Below, one piece after another: positions 59,613-64,000 of a DNA stretch of 64,000 bases (position 1 is its first letter; each line of letters opens with the position of its first letter). The notes below the pieces were generated by a model that worked only from the letters and a program-made list of their open reading frames with translations, searched no databases and had not been told where the DNA came from. The stretch is from the NCBI RefSeq assembly GCF_900205925.1, contig NZ_OAOD01000007.1, forward strand, positions 1 to 64,000, in the 5' to 3' direction. This stretch comes from Clostridium peptidivorans (GTDB lineage: Bacteria > Bacillota > Clostridia > Clostridiales > Clostridiaceae). A program made the position numbers and the translations under genes.

Positions 59613-61169
59613 CTATACAATTTTAGTAGTCCAATCCTCACAATTCCATATTTCTGTAACTATATCTCTATAGAATTCTGGTTCGTGAGATACTAGTAAA
59701 ATTGATCCCTTATATTCCTTTAGGGCTCTCTTTAATTCATCTTTTGCGTCTACATCTAAGTGGTTGGTAGGTTCGTCTAGAATTAAAATATTAGTTTCGG
59801 TATTTAATATCTTACATAATCTAACCTTTGCAGCTTCCCCTCCAGATAGAACCATTATCTTTGATTCTAATTGCTTGGTTGTTAATCCACATTTTGCTAG
59901 AGCTGCTCTTATTTCATATTGGGTTTTACTTGGGAACTCATTCCACACTTCTTCTATACAAGTATTTGTGTTTCCTGACCTATCTTCTTGCTCAAAGTAT
60001 CCAATATGCTGATAATCCCCAAGTTCTACTTCTCCAGATAGTGGCTTAACTATTCCAAGAAGACTCTTTAATAACGTTGATTTACCAAGACCATTAGCTC
60101 CAACCAAGGCTATCTTCTGTCCTCTTTCCATATAAAGATTTAATGGTTTAGTTAAGGGACTGTCATACCCTATTACTAAATCTTTAGTTTCAAATATCAT
60201 CTTTCCTGAAGTTCTGGCAATTTTAAAATTAAATTCTGGCTTTGGTTTTTCTTTTACTAGCTCTATAACTTCCATTTTATCTAGTTTCTTTTGTCTTGAT
60301 TTAGCCATATTTGCAGTGGCAACATTAGCCTTATTTCTTGCAACGAAGTCTTCAAGCCTTTCAATTTCCTTTTGCTGCTTTTCAAAAGCTGCTTCTAGTC
60401 TCTTTTTATTTGCTTCATACAATCTCATAAATTCATCATAATCTCCAACATATCTTGTAAGCTTTCTTTCTTCCACATGATATATTAAGTTAACTACTGA
60501 ATTTAAAAATGGTATATCGTGAGATATTAGTATGAATGCATTTTCATATTTATCCAAATATCTCTTAAGCCATTCTATATGCTCTTCATCTAGGTAGTTA
60601 GTAGGCTCATCTAAAAGTAATATATCTGGATTTTGAAGTAACAACTTTGCAAGAAGGATCTTTGTTCTTTGTCCACCTGATAAATCAGCTACATCTCTAT
60701 CTAATCCTAGATCTAAAAGTCCTAGCCCCTTTGCAACTTCATCTACTTTAGCATCTATTGTGTAAAATCCATTATTATCTAATAAATCTTGAATTACTGC
60801 TGTTCTCTCAAGCATTTTTTCTAATTCTTCTGGCTCTACATCACCCATTTTTTCATATAAAGAATTCATTTCTTTTTCCAAATCAAATAGATATCTAAAA
60901 GCATCTCTTAGGGCATCCCTAATACTTTCACCTTTAGTTAATGCTGCATGTTGATCCATATATCCAACTCTAACATTATTTGACCAAATTACTTTACCCT
61001 CATCTGGCATAAGTTTATTTGTTACTATATTCATAAAGGTAGACTTACCTTCTCCATTGGCACCAATTAGTCCAACATGCTCTCCTTTTAATAATCTAAA
61101 AGACACATCCTCAAATATAGCTCTATCACCAAAACCATGATTTATATTTTTAACTGTTAATATACTCAT
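59613..61169 (-). CDS. ABC-F family ATPase
   Basis: 518 residues, two ABC domains without membrane helices. First: Walker A GANGEGKST, signature LSGGQRTKILLAKLL, Walker B ILLLDEPTNYLD. Second: GANGLGKST, LSGGEAAKVRLCKIL, ILILDEPTNHLD. A charged interdomain linker at about 245-300 carries the P-site tRNA-interaction motif region. Such proteins work on the ribosome and some protect against antibiotics; the closest subgroup (EttA/YbiT/YkpA-like) I cannot resolve. Monocistronic. Confidence 0.88.
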   Translation of the reverse strand: MSILTVKNINHGFGDRAIFEDVSFRLLKGEHVGLIGANGEGKSTFMNIVTNKLMPDEGKVIWSNNVRVGYMDQHAALTKGESIRDALRDAFRYLFDLEKEMNSLYEKMGDVEPEELEKMLERTAVIQDLLDNNGFYTIDAKVDEVAKGLGLLDLGLDRDVADLSGGQRTKILLAKLLLQNPDILLLDEPTNYLDEEHIEWLKRYLDKYENAFILISHDIPFLNSVVNLIYHVEERKLTRYVGDYDEFMRLYEANKKRLEAAFEKQQKEIERLEDFVARNKANVATANMAKSRQKKLDKMEVIELVKEKPKPEFNFKIARTSGKMIFETKDLVIGYDSPLTKPLNLYMERGQKIALVGANGLGKSTLLKSLLGIVKPLSGEVELGDYQHIGYFEQEDRSGNTNTCIEEVWNEFPSKTQYEIRAALAKCGLTTKQLESKIMVLSGGEAAKVRLCKILNTETNILILDEPTNHLDVDAKDELKRALKEYKGSILLVSHEPEFYRDIVTEIWNCEDWTTKIV

Positions 61170-61260
61170 AATTTGCTCCTTTACTCTAAAAAATTCATCA
61201 TATTTAGTCTAAATGGCAGAGTATTTGATGTCAAGAAGAAAATAATGCTGAAACTCCTAC

Positions 61261-61308
61261 AAAAATAAGGAAAGATTGCAAATGTAATTTACACATTTAC
61301 AATCTTTC
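61261..61308 (-). terminator. Terminator of the riboflavin operon
   Basis: 16-bp stem GAAAGATTG...ACATTT (61270-61285 with 61293-61308, one mismatch), then TTATTTTTG on the minus strand. Confidence 0.85.
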
Positions 61309-61346
61309 TATATTTATTAGTTTTTAGTTACTAACTTTACTCTAGC

Positions 61347-61811
61347 TTACTCTATTTCTCTTAAAAGATTAGCCATTTCAATTGCAGTTACTGCTGCATC
61401 ATATCCTTTATTTCCTGCTTTAGTTCCTGCTCTTTCAATTGCCTGTTCAATTGAATCTGTAGTTAATACTCCAAATATAACTGGAAGCTCAGTTTGTAAT
61501 CCTACATGGGCTATTCCCTTAGTAACTTCAGAAGAAACGTAATCAAAGTGTGGTGTGTTTCCTCTAATAACTGCTCCTAAGCATATTACTGCATCATATT
61601 TTTTTGACTTTGCCATTTTATTTGCAGCTAAAGGAATTTCAAAAGCTCCTGGCACCCAGGCAATTTCTATTTCATTTTCTTCTGCTCCATGTCTTTTAAG
61701 TGCATCTAATGCTCCTCCTAAAAGTTTAGATCCTATAAATTCATTAAATCTTCCTACAACTATACCAAATTTTAATCCTTTAGCTATTAAATTTCCTTCA
61801 TATGTTTTCAT
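61347..61811 (-). CDS. ribH: 6,7-dimethyl-8-ribityllumazine synthase
   Basis: 154 residues from the ATG at 61811 (GGAGG eight bases upstream; an earlier TTG in the same frame would lie inside the ribosome site). Penultimate step of riboflavin synthesis, forming an icosahedral shell. Signatures [41 protein letters not shown] and GVLTTDS. Last gene of ribD-ribE-ribBA-ribH, about 135 bp after ribBA. Confidence 0.96.
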   Translation of the reverse strand: MKTYEGNLIAKGLKFGIVVGRFNEFIGSKLLGGALDALKRHGAEENEIEIAWVPGAFEIPLAANKMAKSKKYDAVICLGAVIRGNTPHFDYVSSEVTKGIAHVGLQTELPVIFGVLTTDSIEQAIERAGTKAGNKGYDAAVTAIEMANLLREIE

Positions 61812-61946
61812 TTTTTCATCCTCCAACTTTCTTAATATATTTTAAATTAGATTTTATTTTATAATTATAGTCTCGTTGAAACTTAATACATGAGCTGATA
61901 ATTTCTAATCACTTATCACTGCTTACTGGTCACTTGCAGCTAGTGA

Positions 61947-63149
61947 TTATAGATTATTAAGCATATGTCCCATCTTTTCTTTCTTTGTTCTTAAGTAAAA
62001 TTCGTTTCTTTCGTTATGATTCATTTGAATAGGTACTCTTTCTAATACTTCAATGCCATAGCCTGAAAGTCCTGAAAGTTTCTTAGGATTATTTGTCATA
62101 AGGTTTATCTTAGTTACTCCTAAATCAGCAAGTATCTGTGCTCCTATTCCATAATCTCTCATATCTGCTGGAAATCCTAAAGCTATATTTGCCTCTACTG
62201 TATCCATTCCCTGGTCTTGAAGAGCATAGGCCTTTAATTTATTTATAAGTCCTATTCCACGTCCTTCTTGTCTCATGTATAAAAGAATTCCTCTTCCTTC
62301 TTCAGCTATTTTCTTCATAGCTGCTGCGTACTGCTCTCCACAGTCGCATCTTCTGGAACCTAACGCATCTCCTGTTAAACATTCTGAATGAACCCTTACA
62401 AGCACAGGCTCTTCTCCACTTACATCTCCTTTAACTAGAGCTACATGGTGTTCTCCATTTAATTTATTTATATATCCATATATTTCAAAGTCACCATACT
62501 TAGTTGGCATTTTAGTTTTAACTACTCTTTCTACAAGTTTTTCGCTGTGTCTTCTATATGCAATTAAATCTGCAATGGTGATTATCTTTAAGTCATGTGT
62601 TTTTGCAAATTCCATAAGTTCAGGAGTTCTTGCCATAGTTCCATCTTCATTCATTATTTCACAAATAACCCCTGCCCCTTTAAGTCCTGCAAGTCTTGCA
62701 AGGTCCACCGCAGCTTCAGTATGTCCTGTTCTTTTTAACACTCCACCTTTTCTAGAAGCTAACGGAAATATATGTCCAGGTCTTCTAAAATCTGATTCTT
62801 TAGCTTTAGGATCTAAAGTTTTTGCTATGGTTAAAGCTCTTTCATAGGCTGAAATTCCTGTGGTGGTTTCCACTGCATCTATAGAAACTGTGAAAGCTGT
62901 TTCATGATTATCTGTATTATTTTCTACCATTGGATGTATGTTTAATTCCTTTAATCTTTCCTCTTCCATTGGCATACATATAAGTCCTCTACCGTATTTA
63001 GCCATAAAATTTATAGCCTCTCCTGTAACTTTCTCTGCTGCCATAAGAAGATCCCCTTCATTTTCACGATCTTCATCATCTATAACTATGATTATTTTTC
63101 CTTCTCTAATATCCTCTATTGCTTCCTCAATGCTATTAAATTTGTACAT
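61947..63149 (-). CDS. ribBA: Bifunctional 3,4-dihydroxybutanone-4-phosphate synthase / GTP cyclohydrolase II
   Basis: 400 residues. The RibB half (1-200): [49 protein letters not shown]. The RibA half (201-400): [23 protein letters not shown] with the zinc cysteines, [17 protein letters not shown], and [10 protein letters not shown]. Both supply substrates to RibH and RibD. 12 bp after ribE. Confidence 0.96.
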   Translation of the reverse strand: MYKFNSIEEAIEDIREGKIIIVIDDEDRENEGDLLMAAEKVTGEAINFMAKYGRGLICMPMEEERLKELNIHPMVENNTDNHETAFTVSIDAVETTTGISAYERALTIAKTLDPKAKESDFRRPGHIFPLASRKGGVLKRTGHTEAAVDLARLAGLKGAGVICEIMNEDGTMARTPELMEFAKTHDLKIITIADLIAYRRHSEKLVERVVKTKMPTKYGDFEIYGYINKLNGEHHVALVKGDVSGEEPVLVRVHSECLTGDALGSRRCDCGEQYAAAMKKIAEEGRGILLYMRQEGRGIGLINKLKAYALQDQGMDTVEANIALGFPADMRDYGIGAQILADLGVTKINLMTNNPKKLSGLSGYGIEVLERVPIQMNHNERNEFYLRTKKEKMGHMLNNL

Positions 63150-63161
63150 TTTAATTCCTCC

Positions 63162-63815
63162 TTAAAATCCATTTTCTCTTAAAAATTCTAGGCTTATGGA
63201 TGATTTTTTTTCTTTACTTTCCTTGGCTTTTATGCCTAATAGCTTTTCTACATATTTCCCTAACACATCACACTCTAAGTTCACTATATCTCCTGGTGAT
63301 TTTTTTAAAAGTATAGTTTCTTCTCCCGTATGTGGAATTATAGATACTTTAAATGCTCCTTCATCTACATAAGCCACAGTTAAACTAACTCCATCTATTG
63401 CAATTGAGCCTTTATGAACTATATATTTTAATATGTCCTCACTTGCCTTAATGGTAATCCAAAATGCATTATCTTCTTTTTCAAAATTCTCAATAATTCC
63501 TGTTCCATCTATGTGTCCACTTACTATGTGTCCACCAAATCTTCCATCAGCTTTTAATGCTCTTTCTAAGTTTACATAGCTTCCTCTTTTTAAACTTCCA
63601 AGACTGCTACTTCTTAAAGTTTCAGCCATAACATCTACTGTAAAAGTAGACTCTGTATAATCTGTAACAGTTAAACAAACACCATTTGTACTTATACTAT
63701 CGCCAAGCTGTACGTCTTCTAATACCTTTTGAGCCTTTATAGTAAGTCTCGCTGACTTTGTTCCTCTTTGAATATCCTGTAATATTCCTATTTCCTCAAC
63801 TAATCCAGTAAACAT
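63162..63815 (-). CDS. ribE: Riboflavin synthase alpha chain
   Basis: 217 residues with two tandem lumazine-binding repeats. It starts MFTGLVEEIG, contains GDSISTNGVCLTVTDY and, in the second half, GSIAIDGVSLTVAYVDEGAF, plus VSGHIDGTG. It dismutates two dimethyl-ribityllumazines to riboflavin. Between ribD and ribBA in the operon. Confidence 0.96.
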   Translation of the reverse strand: MFTGLVEEIGILQDIQRGTKSARLTIKAQKVLEDVQLGDSISTNGVCLTVTDYTESTFTVDVMAETLRSSSLGSLKRGSYVNLERALKADGRFGGHIVSGHIDGTGIIENFEKEDNAFWITIKASEDILKYIVHKGSIAIDGVSLTVAYVDEGAFKVSIIPHTGEETILLKKSPGDIVNLECDVLGKYVEKLLGIKAKESKEKKSSISLEFLRENGF

Positions 63816-63853
63816 ATCTACCCTCCTAATTCCTAGTCCCCTTTGTATAGTAT

Positions 63854-64000
63854 CTATTTCACATATCCTTCAATTAAAATATCTTCATCAAAGGTTTTAA
63901 ATGTAATATTTTGAAGGTTTATACTTTCGCTCATTAATGCCTTTCCTTTTCCACCAATTGGAGTTTTAGCACTTTGCCCTCCAATAAGTTTAGGTGCTAT
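63854..64000 (-). CDS. ribD: RibD, C-terminal end (cut by window)
   Basis: The last 48 codons before TAG 63854-63856: IAPKLIGGQSAKTPIGGKGK then SINLQNITFKTFDEDILIEG. This is the C-terminus of the bifunctional diaminohydroxyphosphoribosyl-aminopyrimidine deaminase/reductase, the DHFR-like reductase half. First gene of the operon in view; the upstream FMN riboswitch, if present, is outside the window. Confidence 0.85.
   Translation of the reverse strand: MAPKLIGGQSAKTPIGGKGKALMSESINLQNITFKTFDEDILIEGYVK

Noticed and set aside
1..64000. rRNA or tRNA genes
   Set aside because: No conserved 16S/23S/5S segments or tRNA cloverleaf with a TTCRA-type arm were recognised by reading; a tRNAscan run would be decisive.

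Overview
The window is chromosomal DNA of a low-GC, spore-forming anaerobe, almost certainly a Clostridium. The evidence is the AT-rich codon use, strong AGGAGG ribosome sites, TPP and T-box leaders, sigma-K-type promoters, a HesB-like selenoprotein and typical clostridial gene sets. A position near C. botulinum group I / C. sporogenes is my inference, not a search result.

0-10 kb: a tyrosine-recombinase N-terminal fragment beside two unusual palindromes, then an endonuclease IV-like gene, a GNAT-MarR pair with MarR operators, a TPP-riboswitch operon for thiamin salvage (thiW-thiD-thiM-thiE), the PLP synthase genes pdxST, an M16 peptidase, dut and an RseC-like gene. 10-21 kb: a PTS-type dihydroxyacetone kinase operon (dhaKLM), arginase, and an eight-gene operon. 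That operon joins a branched-chain-amino-acid-type ABC importer (livKHMGF) to an ATC-hydrolase-like protein and a second DhaK/DhaL pair that has no DhaM of its own. 21-26 kb: topoisomerase IV genes (parE, parC) and a HesB-like gene with an in-frame UGA and a SECIS-like hairpin.

26-35 kb: a holin-like protein, a TPR protein, an amino-acid symporter with threonine deaminase, a YtrA-type GntR regulator with an ABC-2 transporter, and a superoxide dismutase-like gene. 35.8-38.3 kb is an accessory locus of small, poorly known proteins. Two tandem paralogues each sit behind a sigma-K-consensus promoter, and a three-gene operon diverges from them; I read it as a spore-surface locus. 38.3-50 kb: a Cho-like nuclease, MBL proteins, MATE exporter, RNase Z, rRNA methyltransferase, lipid kinase, T-box-controlled brnQ and an Lrp/AhpD-like pair. 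This stretch also holds most copies of a repeated fold-back element.

50-64 kb: a two-component system divergent from an HtrA protease, resembling the CssRS/HtrA secretion-stress arrangement; truA; a PadR/DUF2812 module lying between IS256-type remnants; a MerR regulator; an ABC-F protein; and the riboflavin operon ribD-ribE-ribBA-ribH, cut by the window end.

The most notable structure outside genes is a family of six ~230-bp fold-back repeats (one deleted to ~110 bp). Their stems vary in a compensatory way, and most start within 5-15 bp of a stop codon. Four of the copies enclose a second ~280-bp repeat, making two composite units.
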